NCBI RefSeq assembly: GCF_041146795.1
Contig: NC_135187.1
Span: 18,882,056-18,946,055 of the forward strand
Direction: 5' to 3'
Length of the DNA stretch: 64,000 nt
DNA from: Maylandia zebra
Taxonomy: Eukaryota > Chordata > Actinopteri > Cichliformes > Cichlidae
Shown: positions 24,429-37,392 of the stretch, in pieces
Layout: each line of letters begins with the position of its first letter
Numbering within the stretch: position 1 is the first letter of the stretch
Notes under the pieces: model-generated
Told to the model about the DNA's origin: nothing
The model's input: the letters and a program-made list of their open reading frames with translations, nothing else
Database searches by the model: none
Position numbers and translations under genes: made by a program

Positions 24429-27224
24429 AGCTGGTCTCCATAATGATGACCTTATCTTGGAGTAAGAAGTAGACCTTTGACATTTGAAAGAAGCAGACAT
24501 TTAGATCCATTGTATTCCTGTTGTGTAGTTCCTAACAAACAGCACCATACAACAAATTAAATTCCTGTCCACTGCTGTTTCCACAGGTCGTGCACTTCTT
24601 GATTTTGTAACCCAGCTGGGTTTTTAGCCACAGCAGGGTTGAAGACAGAAGTGTAGAATCATGTCGGAGTACAGAAATTCAAAGATTCACCGATTATACA
24701 GAGGGAGATGTTGCACCCGTCTGAAAAGATTAGACTAGTGAAAAAAAGCTTGGACATGGCTGTGTGATGATACGAGCGGTGCACGAGTATGCTGGGGTCT
24801 TTAGGAGGGCGACTGGCTCTTTGAGAAGACACTGCTGCACTGCTGCAACAGATGAGAAGGATGAGAAGGATACCGTTAGGTCATATTCAGCATATCTTGA
24901 GTCATATTAGAACTATAAGGCAGCCGTTCCTGTCCTATTATAACATTGCGTCTAAAGTTCATACACAGCCAACTTTAGCTCAAGGTGTGCTTTACACGCT
25001 GCTAAAATGTGGAGTGGAGGTCTAGAAGTAATACACCTGCCAGTGTATATCTTCTGTCAGTACTTCACCCATTCAGTCTGCCCAAGTCACGTCTTGTGCC
25101 TCGAGTTTTCTTAGTTTATTGCGTGTTTTGCATCTTTGAGTGCCTGACAAGCTGAAACATGAACAGATTTGAGTGTCAGGGCTTGTATTAAAATATAAGC
25201 AATTAATTGCAGTTTAAAACCTATTTTGCTATTTTGTTAACTTTTAATTTGTTCAGCTGTCGTTTTTAAAGTGGAAATCCCAGGAGTGCAAAGTGGAAAA
25301 ATAGTTATTTCTAAGTTCTCTGTAGCGAAACCCCAAAAGTGACTTCTTCATTTCTCCACACAGATGGCTTTTCGGTGGTTAATAAGGGGCACATTTCTTT
25401 TACTGTGTCTTTAAAATGTACATAGAAAACAACAGCTTGTTCCTACTTAATTGTGACATGATATAAGTCTGTAAATATTTTTTGTTATGATCTTTTATTT
25501 GGTAGCTTGCTATTATAATATTTCACACGTTGGTTCATTTTATTTACTAGACGCCACAGTCACAACTTAACGGTGCCCTTTGCTGATTGCACCCACTCAA
25601 GACAATGCCACCACATACTCTCAAGTGCATTTCTGAGGCATCCAAAATAAGGTCAGTGGTCACTTAAAATAGCTTCAGTGTTCATTTTCACACACGCAAC
25701 CTCAATTTGCACAGTGCAAATGAGGAGAACAGGAAGTCGGGCAAAGTAGAACCTATCCAATTTTCAAAATAAAAGACATCACGCAGCCTAAACATGCTAC
25801 ACAGAGAAATACAGCAAATTAGACATTTCTTATAAATTGTGGTCCAACAGAATCTTTTTTTTTTTTGTAAACTAAGGAAAATGGCCTGAAAAAAAATGAT
25901 GGTTCTCCTAGAAAAGATGGAACTTATTTCAGTGACCATTGCAGGTTTTTCTTACTTTAACGGAGAGTAACCATCCTGAAGAGTTTCTACAGTAAATGTT
26001 GATTGTTGATACTGAAACAGCATACTGTTTTACTTCTTGATCATAAATACAATATATATTATCAAAAACCTTTCTTATAATGTGTGTGATAGTGATGTCC
26101 ATGTCATTATCTGTCTGTATAACATCCACGACTCATGGCATTGTGTTTTTGGGGTATTCCTTCTTTGCATTCTTGCGTTAACACCATATTTCAGGAATTT
26201 CTTGAAAATGGGAACAAATGTTTACATGGATTTCAGGATGAAATGATCAGAGAGTTCGTTGTGATCTTAAAGAAAATGATTTAGACTTTAGCCCGATTCA
26301 TGAATGAGATATGGCAGCAACACCTTAAGAACATGTCTTAAAATGTGGTAGATATGTCCACTTAAAGGTGGGCTGATTAAATTTTGGTGGTAAAAGGTCA
26401 AGGTTAGTGTGATTTCACGTGGCCATAACTGAAAAATTTATAGGCCAATTATGATGGGAAAAAATTCATACAAATGAAAAACTTTTAATATTCAAAAAGT
26501 GAACTTTGTAGGACATCACAGTGATTTATTTTATAAAGCACCACATAAGGCTGTGACCATATTTACAGTTGGACTGACACTGAAGATTCTGACCTGCAGA
26601 TTCAGGGCATCCTGGTAAGAACGTTCTCCTGGTTTGCTTGGCCTTAGCCCAAAAGCAAAAGTAGAAACTGCAGTCAATAATTTAGTTTCATAAGTATGTA
26701 AAGCCAAAGATTTTGTTATTAGAAGCTGCAGGCTAAAAAAAAAAAAACATCTTAAGCATTTGCAATGTAATAAATCTTTAAATCAGTCTACATGCACTAG
26801 TTTAAATATAACATTCTTGCTTTAATGAAGGCAAATGTTATGTGTAAACATAACTGGGTACTGATTTTGCTTTTTCTCCACTCTTCCTCTCTCATTTATT
26901 AACACTGTTGCCAACAGAAATGTGTGTTATATCTTTCAGCACGGGTTCCTCCCAATTCAGCTCCAGAGCAAGAAAAGCAATAAAATGTTAAAAGCAAACC
27001 TTTGGATTCTCACTTTAACCACAAACGTATTTTTATTTTTAGAATAAAGTCTAAAAAGACACAAAACAGAATAAAGTCAAGGCAGTAATTCTAGCCCTAT
27101 CTTAAATGACAGACTCTGACTGATGTGAGAAATCATATTGTGCTTTGTTTAACAAGTATGAAACACAAAAAGCTTCAACAATTTTGTGTTTTTAAGCAAC
27201 AAGTTTGATTTATTGGAGCTGGTA
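24429..27224. other. intergenic, nothing recognised
   Basis: About 2.8 kb of AT-rich DNA. Scattered short ORFs have no recognisable domain and no exon-like borders. Confidence 0.5.
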
Positions 27225-27375
27225 ACTGATGACTCGTAGGTGTGGATGTGAACATGAGTGGTTGCTGGGCTGTCCGTGTCGGCCCTGTGATGGACCGGCG
27301 TCTGCTAGCGTAGGCTCCAGCTCCCTTGCTACTCCCGTTGAATAAGCAGTTAAGAAAATGGATGGGAGGACTGAG
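27225..27375 (+). mobile_element. short interspersed repeat with GGAT-type tail
   Basis: Carries CCCTGTGATGGACCGGCG, GTAGGCTCCAGCTCC and, at the end, GAAAATGGATGGGAGG. The same family is seen in reverse at 32341-32440 and in part at 60140-60395. The pattern is widespread in fish; its class (SINE or LINE tail) is not settled from here. Confidence 0.6.
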
Positions 27376-30300
27376 GTGCTGATGTGAACTGGTCAGAAAC
27401 AGGTGCAATAAGTAACTCTGCCCTTAGACAGTAAGACATGTGGTAAAAATTTTACTGACTCTAAATTAAACATATTATCTCCGCCTGCATCAGACTCTTG
27501 GAAGAACAAAGAGCAGCTGCTGCAAGTGACAAATGAGCACAAGTAGGTAAGAAAACGAAATGATTAATTTTCAGGGCGCCACACAGCCTCGGGTGGCCAA
27601 GTGTTGGGGCTCGCTGTGATGTTTAAAAGAGGACAAACAGTAATCAAAACCAGCTGGAGCCAATTTGTGGCCTTGTAAGCATTGATTATCATCCCATTAA
27701 TATGTGACCTGTATATCTATGTGTTTATTAATACAGTGTAAGAAACGAGCTGCAGTGATTATCCAGTGTGGGAGACAGAGCATCTCATCTTCTTGAAAGA
27801 CTAATCAAACAGCTGGTGTAACAGCCCCCTCTGCTATGCATTAAAATGTCACCAAACATAGTGACAGGGCTCAGTGAAGTGTTAAAACTAAAGTAGAAGG
27901 ATATACATTACAACAAAGAAGTTACCGTATGAGCCTTTGGTGGAGATTTTGTTATGTGCTGCTCTAACACTAGTGCAATTAACCCTGAGCTAACCTCAGG
28001 TTTTTGCACGGCACGATACTGCCGGACGTCAAAGAGCTGGAATCAGGTCCCATTCAAAACAAATGACAGTGAAGCCACAAAGCAGCTCGTCAGCTCTGGA
28101 AGCTCTTCCTTTTTTACGACCTCGTCCCCTATCCTTATCTCTGTGTTCAACCACTTTGGAGTTGATAAAGCTCAGGGATGAGTTGGACTGCTGTGATATT
28201 CCTGCCACATTCTTCTACACAAAGTTCATTGTGACCAGAGCTCTTTTCTTCTTCCACCCACCACCCACCCTCATCTTACTCTGGCTCTTTCCCTGTCTTT
28301 TCTCACTCTCTCTTATCAAGCCAGGCAGAAGCAGTCAGCAACTTGAATTAAGCGCTAGTTGGGGGGGGGAGCTGCTTGGAGCCGATAACAATACAAAATG
28401 GATTTTCTCAAACAGAGAAAAACAGCTGTCTCCATTATTTGAATGCTTCACCTTTCCCCGCTCCATTAATTGGCTCTTTGATCACAGGCAGAGGTGCACA
28501 GTGACTGATAAGGAGTAGGTTATTAGTAAAGTAGCCTGGAGGACCAGGAGGCGACCGGCCGTGGCGGGCTGCAGGAGATGAGATAAAGGCGTGGTAATGC
28601 CGGTGTGAGAGAGTGCCGGTGAGTGATAGGGCTGTGCCGCCTGGCCCTCTCGCCCCTGCTTGGTTCACGGGCGGAGGGAGAAAGACTAGCAGCAGGACGA
28701 AGTGTGATATAGCCGCTAATGCAGGATTGTGAATCAGCTCGTGGGGGATGGAGCGTGGGATTTGATTCTGGAACGGCTCGTTCCTTTAAGTGGTAGATCT
28801 CTCACCTCCTGTACGTCCCTGAACTCACCCACTCCTCACAAAATCAAACTGTGCGACAGGAAATTTCCTCTGTGCTTTTCACATTGGCCTGATATGTGGT
28901 AAATATTACATCTATGATAGACCAGGAGGAAGAAAAATTAAGAGAGGGGGGTGACATTACCCCCATCTGAGGCCTTTAAAAAATGGGTGGCTCCTTTGAT
29001 GCTGTGCTGAGCTAAATTCACTGCATTAAATCTGATGGAATTTTCACTATAAGCCTGTTTATGTATTTTCTCACACCCATGGACAAGGGGCGATTTGACA
29101 CACTTCTCAGTGGAGGAAAGGAATCTTCAAGAAGTCACTATCGTATAATCCCCATCTCCCCCCTCCCCTCCCCCGACACACACACACACCTCTCTCCCTC
29201 CCTCCCTCCCTCTCTGTTCAAGAAATAGGACCGGAGGGGACAAGCAGGGTATTTGTGTGTTGTAAAGTGTGGTAAGAAAAGAGGGGAAGTGTTGATATTA
29301 AATTACCGAACACAAGGTTATCTAGTTCCTGCACATGGCTAGGCTGCCCTGGGCCAAGGGTAATCTGCTAATAGCGTTCACAACGAATGACATTATTAAG
29401 GAACTGGGCCCATGTGTCAGGCCTCTCTCTGTCTGTCTCTCTCTGTGTCTGTCTGCCGCTCGCTCGCTCTCAAACACACACACAAGGCAAAACAGCGGAG
29501 AGGGAAAGAAAAATCGCAAAAGAGACAGGGGCCAGAGATAGATGAGCAGAGCTGGTGGAAGAGATAGGAGTTGAGGAATCAGAGACGCAGAGAGAGGACG
29601 AGGAAGCGCGGGGAAGTCTAAAGGGTAAAGGATATGACGCTGAAATGCTCTCCTTTTATCAGCAGGGTTTGGTAATAATGCCCAAATCGCAAAAGTTCAA
29701 AATGATTTATGACTCAGTGAAAGCAAATAACTCCAAACCTGTGAGTATTGTGTTGAGCACTGTGAGCTGCAAACCACTTTGGTTAAGCAAAGCCTGCATT
29801 ATGTTTAGGTGATCCAGCAGAATGGGACAGAGAAAGTCCTTGCAGTAAAAGACAAAATCAAACACCAGTTCCACAGACACTCTGTATCTTGCTGTGCGCA
29901 GGGAACGCACAGCCTTACATCTCCTCAACGCTACAGTGTATTCAGCTGTGGAGGACAAAAGCAATTGCAGCTATCAATGTTAAGTAATGGCCTCCATACA
30001 CTGCCCAGCAGGTGAAGTAGAAAAAATACACAAAGCCTCTTATGTCCCCAGGGAACAGTGAAAACTCAACACAAGTAGTCAATGAAAAAAAAAAACTCTT
30101 TCCTTTTCATTTCTTTACACTCCATCCCACCTCCTGCAATCTCACCCTTAACCGTGACAGCATCCTGTAATCCACCATGTGGTTGTTCTGGTTCAAACAA
30201 ACACAGTTGTTTCACACAGATGTAGATGTACATTCAGTTCATGCACACATGCTGATTCAGTGCACAGGTAGGCAGCTTGAACAGATCATACAGTGAACAT

Positions 30301-30479
30301 ATAGTAACTGCTTTTAGCCCATTTTCAGTCGTACAAATGCTGAAAACAAAGTTCTGGTCAGTTAAAAAAAACAAGTTTTTTCTAAGGAATATAGAGAATC
30401 TAAGATATGTAAACAATGAAATTTGGACATACATTCCTGTACAACAGACTACACCGGAGATGGCCTCACATCTCACCTG
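27376..30479. other. intergenic, some low-complexity, no gene seen
   Basis: Holds CT-rich and CA-rich tracts (29158-29215, 29423-29487) and moderately complex sequence around 28420-28700. Reading frames here, such as the one at 28063-28518, lack any recognised domain. Confidence 0.45.
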
Positions 30480-30859
30480 GCTCTGGTGATAATAAGATAC
30501 CCAAGATTCCCGTTCTAAATTCTCCACATGCCCTGAGAATCACCTATTTGGTGTCCACCAAGCATCCCTGTCAGATACCTGAACCAATTTAATGAGCTCT
30601 TCTTTGGCTCAAGTTTGAGATCCATCCAAATAACCAAGCTCTTCACCTGATCTCCAAGAATAAACCCAGATGCTCTAGATCTCTTCTTCACTCTTCCTCC
30701 ACATGTGAACAAGAACAACCTAGCTTTTCTAATTGAAGCATTAACTTATCTCTAATCCAGCGGGCAAGCCACCCTTTGTCAAAGCTTTGAACTTGAACCC
30801 AAGAGCAATCTTGAGCTCACTGCTCCTCAGACCAAAAAGAAAAACCTTATCATTTAATT

Positions 30860-31130
30860 ATTAGGGTTTTTATTCCAAAGGTTTCCCACAAACTACAATT
30901 TTCAAAAGAAGAAAAATTCTAGAAACCAAGCAAATTCACTGGGAACAGGGACATCAAACCCACGCTGGATCCTGGATTATGGAGGACATGATTAACGGTG
31001 AGCAAATGGCAGCCTGCCCATTGTACCTAGCTGGGCTTAGCCCAAACAAGCCACACGAGCTCCACCTCCTGTGGGAAGTAGAAGCCATAGGGGTGCTTTG
31101 TGAATAAAGCGGCAGTCAAAGGAGGCCTTG
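30860..31130 (+). mobile_element. decayed repeat with Rex3 5'-region similarity
   Basis: The stretch at ~31020-31125 (GGGCTTAGCCCAAACAAGCC ... GCCATAGGGGTGC ... GCGGCAGTCAAAGGAGGCC) aligns by eye with the Rex3 copy at about 16500-16620 (CACAGCCCGAAGAGGAGACA ... GCCATAGGGGTCGG ... GTGGCGGCCAGGAGCGGAGG). It is therefore an old 5' fragment of Rex3 or a relative. Sequence to its left (30480-30860) is also repeat-like but unassigned. Confidence 0.45.
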
Positions 31131-32340
31131 GTAGTCAAACTGGCTTCATGTTCAAAATCAGCTTGAAATAATTTTTAAAAGGAAAGATCTTAACCTTTTG
31201 CAGATTTTATAGTATCCATGGACTTTCCGTGACATTTCCAAAAGATAAACAGGACAAACAAGCTATTTAACTTTAGGAACATGCAGACCTTCCACCTGCT
31301 CTCAGTAAGCAAACATTTCTCTGAAACTCTTTGACATTGTCTTCTTGAGAATGAGCGAGTATGTGTTTTTACTGTTTGCACGTGTGGCTGTGTGTGTGTG
31401 GGCGGGTGTTTTAAGTGCCAAACTGAAGATCTTGCTAGGATGTGAAGTCAGGAGGTCTCTTCCCATGCAGGCAGCCAGTAGAGAGGAGGTGATTGATGGC
31501 TAATGAGGGCTGAACGACGAGTCGAGGCCAAACACACAGTATACTGCCTACTGTGGCTTTACCACATGATGGATAGCATGCTGGGATACAGTACCCACAC
31601 ATACACATGATGCAGTTCCAAGTGTGTGTGGAAAGGCTTCTTTGTGTGGTCTTAGTGGATGTGTCAGCATCAGACATGCATACTGATATCGAAAGTTGTT
31701 TTTTTCAGTTCGGGTAGTCTTGGGCGCATGCCCTTTATTTCACTGTTTCATGAACCAGCAAAATAAATAAATAAAAAATCATATCTGGAAGTTAAAACAA
31801 ATCTTGTGGTACCTCTGGAGCATTTCTGCTATGTTGTATCTTGTCTTCAGCCCATTTGGTTATAATCTAAGCCCACTGAGCCAAATCACATCCAGAAAGT
31901 TCACCGCGACACTCAGTGGGACATCACAGCCCATCAGTCATCTCGAACCCCACTGTTTCCTGCTCAGTGAATCCATCCCCATTCAAAAATTCCACAGACC
32001 TCACCTATATACACAGTGTGAAGCCTTGTATAAACCCTGCAACATATGGAGCGCTAGGAAACCATGTTTTATCCTCCAGGTTGGCTCAGTGATTAATTGT
32101 TCTGTGTGGAGTCCTGACCTTGACAGAGTTCCCTGCATATCTAAGAAAATACACAGACAATGACACTCACAAGAGTAGCCCTACTAATTATTAGTTTCAT
32201 CATTGCTTGTGATGTTTTTGTCCGACGGCTGAATCTATCAAATGTATTATAAACCATAAGATAGTTTACATTGTTTTTCCCAGCGACATCGACATGGCAT
32301 TTAAAGAATTTTGTTGCTAAGAGATAAAATATATATATAT
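31131..32340. other. intergenic, nothing recognised
   Basis: AT-rich sequence with a short TG-rich tract near 31383-31405. No exon or RNA gene recognised. Confidence 0.45.
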
Positions 32341-32440
32341 ATCCATCCATCCATTCGCTTCCGCTTATCCTTTTCAGGGTCGCGGGGGGCGCTGGAGCCT
32401 ATCCCAGCTGTCATAGGGCGAGAGGCGGGGTACATATATA
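32341..32440 (-). mobile_element. short interspersed repeat, reverse orientation
   Basis: Starts with (ATCC)n then GCTTATCCTTTTCAGGGTCG, GGAGCCTATCCCAGCTGTC and GGGCGAGAGGCGGGGTAC. This is the reverse complement of the common fish repeat tail also present at 27225-27375. Confidence 0.65.
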
Positions 32441-32477
32441 TATGTACCCCGCCAAATCTATATATATATATAGATTT
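32424..32477. repeat. two abutting perfect palindromes (30 bp and 24 bp)
   Basis: 32424-32453 is a perfect 30-bp palindrome with arms GGCGGGGTACATATA. 32454-32477 is a perfect 24-bp palindrome with arms AAATCTATATAT. The first begins inside the reverse-oriented repeat and looks like a fold-back of its end. Confidence 0.95.
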
Positions 32478-34040
32478 GTTAAAATGCCTCATATTAATAA
32501 AAATGGTTAACACAATTTTTTTTAAAGTGGCTAGAAAATAATCAACAAATGTCATAATAACTAATCAATCGTGGCTGTCTGCGACCTCAAGCTGAAGAAA
32601 CTTGACATTATTCAAGTTACATCAACTCTTGACATTATTCAGCGTATTTAAACTTTCTTTTTCTTAATTGCGAACAGCAGTAGGGAGACGTATCCATTAC
32701 TGTGATTTAAAGGTGATGGCAGTATATTTATCTGAAAGGTGCCTGCTGCTAGAACAAGTGCGATCAACCTTTTTCTGAGGCTTGAGACTTGAGAATTTGT
32801 GGTTAAACATTGGTTGCATTGTTCTGAGCCTTTTACCGCGTTGTGAAAGTGACTGACAGTTGGTCCGATTGAACAGTAAGCCACCGTGCCTTTGAGTGCC
32901 TGTGATGTATCTCTCTGAAGCCCAAATGAAGCACTGCTTATGCAACACATTTCTTTTGAGCTTTACCGCTTCTTTTTTGTTGTCTTTCTTTTGTGCGAAT
33001 CGCCATGCTGCTTTCTCCTTTCAACTCTTGTCCGTCAACGGAGACAGTAGAGAGCACAGAGCAAAGTTTACGCTCGGAGGGAGAAGCAGCTGTGACCAAG
33101 AGGGTGTGATGAAATTGAGCTCACCACCACAGCAACAGTGAAGATTAGTAGTTCTGTTGCAATGGACAGGAAGAAGCCATAAGCACCCTTTACATCCCCT
33201 GGCCCCACTTCCATCCACCCATCCCTGGTCTACTGAGTCCCCAACTCTCCTTTCCCAGCACACTCTCCATGGCTTCCACAGCTGTTATGCACCTGGATGC
33301 TAGCCTAGAAGAGAGGCAGCAATGCATGCCATCAATCTCTGTAAGGGGGCACATGTGGTGTGTGCACACATGTGTGAGTGTGTGTTCACTTCCAGAAAGC
33401 CAAAGGACATGATGGGCGATGGTTTGTGGGTAAAACTGAATGACAGAGATGTAGTTTTGTGTTGTTCGATTGCCCCTGTAATCAGTGTTATTTAATCCTA
33501 AATAAAAATCACAACTATGTCTACCAAAGGAAACTTAAGAACACCATGTTATTGCATTAAAAAATGTCTGTATTTATTTCGAGCCTGAAAGCGGGAGGTA
33601 AGATGTAAAAATAATAAAACCCAAGAGTGAGATGTGGTTTGGCATCAACCAGCATACATGCAAAGGTTAGGGAAAAGAAGAAATGTAATTTATTGATCTG
33701 TATGAACCTCTGAGATACCACAGATGAAAGAAATGTTTTTAAAAAATATGAACTCCTAGAACTTTTAAATTCGAGTGAAGGTCTCAAGGTTTATAAGCCC
33801 GAGAATTGTGGCAACACGGGTTGCTACAATAACGGATGCAAAAGACATTCAGTCTGAAAACTATGAATGTTTACTGTATTGAAACGCTTTTTAAGGTCAG
33901 TTGGGAAACTTTTAAGCATCACAAAACAAAGTACCTCCTCTGCAAGTCTGCTGAGTGCATTGATTCAGATCCACAGTGAAACAAAGCAGCAGTCTAAATA
34001 GACTGTTAAAAAAGTTCAAATATAGGTTTGTTTAATCAAT
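32478..34040. other. intergenic, nothing recognised
   Basis: Ordinary-looking non-coding sequence with a short TG tract near 33356-33383. No gene recognised. Confidence 0.45.
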
Positions 34041-34044
34041 TTTA

Positions 34045-34160
34045 AATCATGCTTTTTATTTGTTTTTGTTTCTAATGTCTCTGTAAAGCACTTTGAATCA
34101 CCTTGTTGTTGAATTGTGCTATACAAATAAACTTGCCTTGCCTTGCCTTGCCTTGCCTGG
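34045..34160 (+). mobile_element. LINE 3'-end fragment with (CCTTG)n tail
   Basis: Reads TGTAAAGCACTTTGAATCAC ... TTGTGCTATACAAATAAA then a CTTGC pentamer run. This pattern is common in fish genomes as the 3' end of a LINE, with AAATAAA just before the tail. 5'-truncated; no coding part present. Confidence 0.65.
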
Positions 34161-36985
34161 TAGCAGAATGACATGGGTGCTAAGCAACCCTGCTTTTATG
34201 CAGGAATATAAACAGCTGGCAACCAGTTCAATAGAGACCCCTATTGCAAATACATCACAGACGACTTGGAGTCATCATCGCACTGACTCTGAGTGTAACA
34301 TGTTGGCAATTTGTCTGTGTTTATAAATTAGGCAGCAGTTATTTGCAACCCTTGACTACTTTTTCGGAGAGTGACTGTAGTCGGTTTACATGAGTCCACA
34401 ATTTTTGGAGGCAAGTTGCTTCTTGTGAGGTAACTTGTGCAACTGCCTCGCAATTAAAAGTGTTTGTCCCAGCTATTTATAGCAAATGCACAAAAATCAC
34501 CTGTTCATTACAGTTTGCTACATATTGCACATAATTCTCCAAGAACAACTGAGAAGGCAAAGCTTCAGGCTATCAAACAATGCATCTGAAATGCAGTCAG
34601 GCCGACTTTGCTGTGACTCAACGGAGAATGTTATAAACCTGAACCAAAAGAAAACTAAAAAAGGAAGATGTTGTTGATTAAATACAATTTAAAGTTGACA
34701 GAGGCTCTTTTAAGATTTTAGGATATCATAAAATTGTTCCAAAGTTGACAAAAAGTTGAAAAACCATAACAGAGCCAATAGAGTACTAATAGTGAAATAC
34801 TTAATGAGGCTGTCTCTGTGGACAATACAAAATTAATTATTTCCAATGCCATGTATTAATAAAAATATTAAAATGTGATAGCGGCACTGCAGGAATGTCA
34901 AGCCAACATCTTAATTAAAAGCAATTTATTCCTGAACGGCTTGTTTGCAAAATCAATTTTTCATTCTAAATGTCACATTCCTCCAAGTTTTGCAATGCAG
35001 ATTGGCTGAGATATTTTGTTGAAATGTACATGGGACTTCTTTGCTCTCCCATGGCACACAAATTTGATTGGTTTGAGACGGAAGGAAGATGGATGAAGAT
35101 TGTCCGTGGTTTGTTGTCAAGGGACCCGGAGAGGTTGAAACGTTGCTCTATATCTGCGTGAAATGTCTATGATCAGAAATGGCAGCTCCCATATGGATTT
35201 GAATCCAGGCACAACTGGCATACTAATAAACAAACTGCACACAGGCAGGGACGTACTTAGAGGCTTGCACAGGCAACAAATGGAGGAGAAACACAGTCGG
35301 CTGAAAGAAACTAAACATCTTCTAATGGGGTCTTAGATTTGTGGCATGGTCAATTTGAATCTATGCTTATTTGCATATTTAGTTTTATGGAAAAAAAACA
35401 CCAATTTTTTTCTTTCAAATTGTGAATTAAACCATTTATATACCTGTACTGAGGTTATATCTTATTATGCCAGTAAATCATGCTTTTGATGTGCTATGGA
35501 TCTACTAGAAAGACTATAGCTAAAAGCTGAGCCCGTGTGCAGCAAAACCCAACTTTTGATTTCCCCTCTATTAATCTACATCTTACATTAATGTTACTAA
35601 ATTGTTTATAAAACTAATTTTCATAGATTTGGCTTTACAGTGCTCCCTAGTCTGTGTGTGCTGTTTGCACCAGATTCCCCATAGGTCTGCAGTTGGTAGT
35701 ACAGAATAAAGCAAATGATACTAAACTGTATTCTTCCTATGATTTCTTAATGTTATATGAAATACTGTTTCTTTATTTTATATATCAATTTGTAATTAGT
35801 TGACTTCCAGTTGTACTGAGAGTCAACAAGCAACACTCAGTAATGAAGAACATCACTTAAAAAAAACAGGAACATCACTCCTACGTACACCAAAGAGTCT
35901 TTATTCATATTTTTTTCTCAGGAGATGTGAAGTCAAACCAGAGCTGGCCTTGTATTTGATAGAAAGCAAGCAAAAGGACTCCTGTGGCTTGTGTCACTCT
36001 TTTTTTGTTGAATGAGTAAGCAATGTAAGGCGTTTGCAGCTTAACAGGTCCATGTCTGTTAAGCTGCAGAGACTGTTTTTTTTTTATACTTAGCTCAGTG
36101 AGAAATCGAGTTAAGGGGATTTAATGAGCTACTTGAAGCTGTTTTCACACGTGCCTTACAGCCCTAAACTTTGGACATCATCCAGTAGAGGTGTGTGTGA
36201 GAATGCGAATGTCTGTGTGATTTAATCAGACACTAAGTAGTTTAGTGATGGTATAGTCGACGCGATGTCTGATTGTGCCCATGTAAGGATACCTGAGAGC
36301 TGTCTGGTGAATTAAAAGCGCTTAAGTGGTGGAGCATGTGTGCTACCTCCTGCATGCTCTATCCAGCAGCACCCTCACCTCAACCTCCAGTACTTCCACT
36401 ACTGAAAGCACAGCTGAAGGTGACTGTCTCCTGCTCGTGTGACCAAGGACAAGTTCCTCTTTTACTGTCACTGGGTTCTGAGCACTGTTTGCATTTTGGA
36501 GGAGGACACAGCTTTTATACAAATGTCTCTGTGAGAATATTAAATTTAAGGATCTGCTAATGTCTAAAATCATCATTGCCTGTTGCTAAGATTTGGGCTT
36601 TTTACCAAAAGTCACCAAAAAGAAATAAAAATATCTTTAAAAACATTAAAGGTGATATAAGTCCTTTCACTTGACCATTTTAGCAGAATGTCTTTTTGTT
36701 TGTTAGACCACTTAACACTCACCTGTAAATCATTCCAGCATAAAAAAAAAAGCATCTAAGTCAAAGGATGAACCATTGCTGTGCTACACATAACAGATAC
36801 TTTAATAAGGTCCAGATACTGGACCTTTAGGCACTTTGTTGCAAGCAGGCTTCACAAAAACACACACATATCCCAATTTTTTTAGCCCAATCTGTGAAAA
36901 ATGCCAAAGATAACACACTTTGGCAGATGTAAAATAGTGTTTTTGCACCAACAATGTGATTCCCAAAGAGGTAGTAGCCAAAAAC
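34161..36985. other. intergenic, nothing recognised
   Basis: AT-rich non-coding stretch of about 2.8 kb. Short frames lack domain features. Confidence 0.45.
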
Positions 36986-36989
36986 ATGG

Positions 36990-37392
36990 TATATGTGTGC
37001 AATGTTTCCATAAAAAATGTGAGGAAACTGGACAAGTGGAAAAGAAAATGTGGCAGCCCTAAAAAGGTATCTCCAGCATGTGAACAGTATCTGAAAGTCT
37101 TCTCTTGAAGAAATAAGAGGAAAAAAAATCCAGTAACAACCTGACACACGATCTGAGAGATGCATCTGACCCTTCAGTTGATCTACTGTTCACAGAAGCT
37201 TCATCAGAAATGGTCTCAGTGGATGGGTGGCTGTCAAGAGACTATTTCTGATGAATGGAAAGTGGGAGAAAAGGCTGAAGCAGGCCAAATTACACAAGTC
37301 CTGGGCTTAAAATCAGTGGCAACAGATCTAATGGAGTGATGAATCCAAAATTTTGGTTCAAATAGTTTGAACAGCTACTGACAGACCACTGT
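36990..37392 (+). pseudogene. Tc1/mariner transposase remnant
   Basis: Pieces of a Tc1-type transposase survive with stops between them: KWKRKCGSPKKVSPACEQYL (around 37035-37095) resembles the basic linker and helix-turn-helix region. RSFIRNGLSGWVAVKR followed by KRLKQAKLHKSWA starts at 37194, and after two stops comes WSDES (from 37332), the segment around the second catalytic Asp. No intact ORF or terminal repeats were found. Confidence 0.7.

Noticed and set aside
28063-28518. 151-residue ORF on the + strand
   Set aside because: No recognised domain, no exon borders, low-complexity Ser/Leu/Phe content.
36802-37165. Two minus-strand ORFs of 112-115 residues
   Set aside because: Partly antisense to the Tc1 remnant and otherwise featureless AT-rich sequence.
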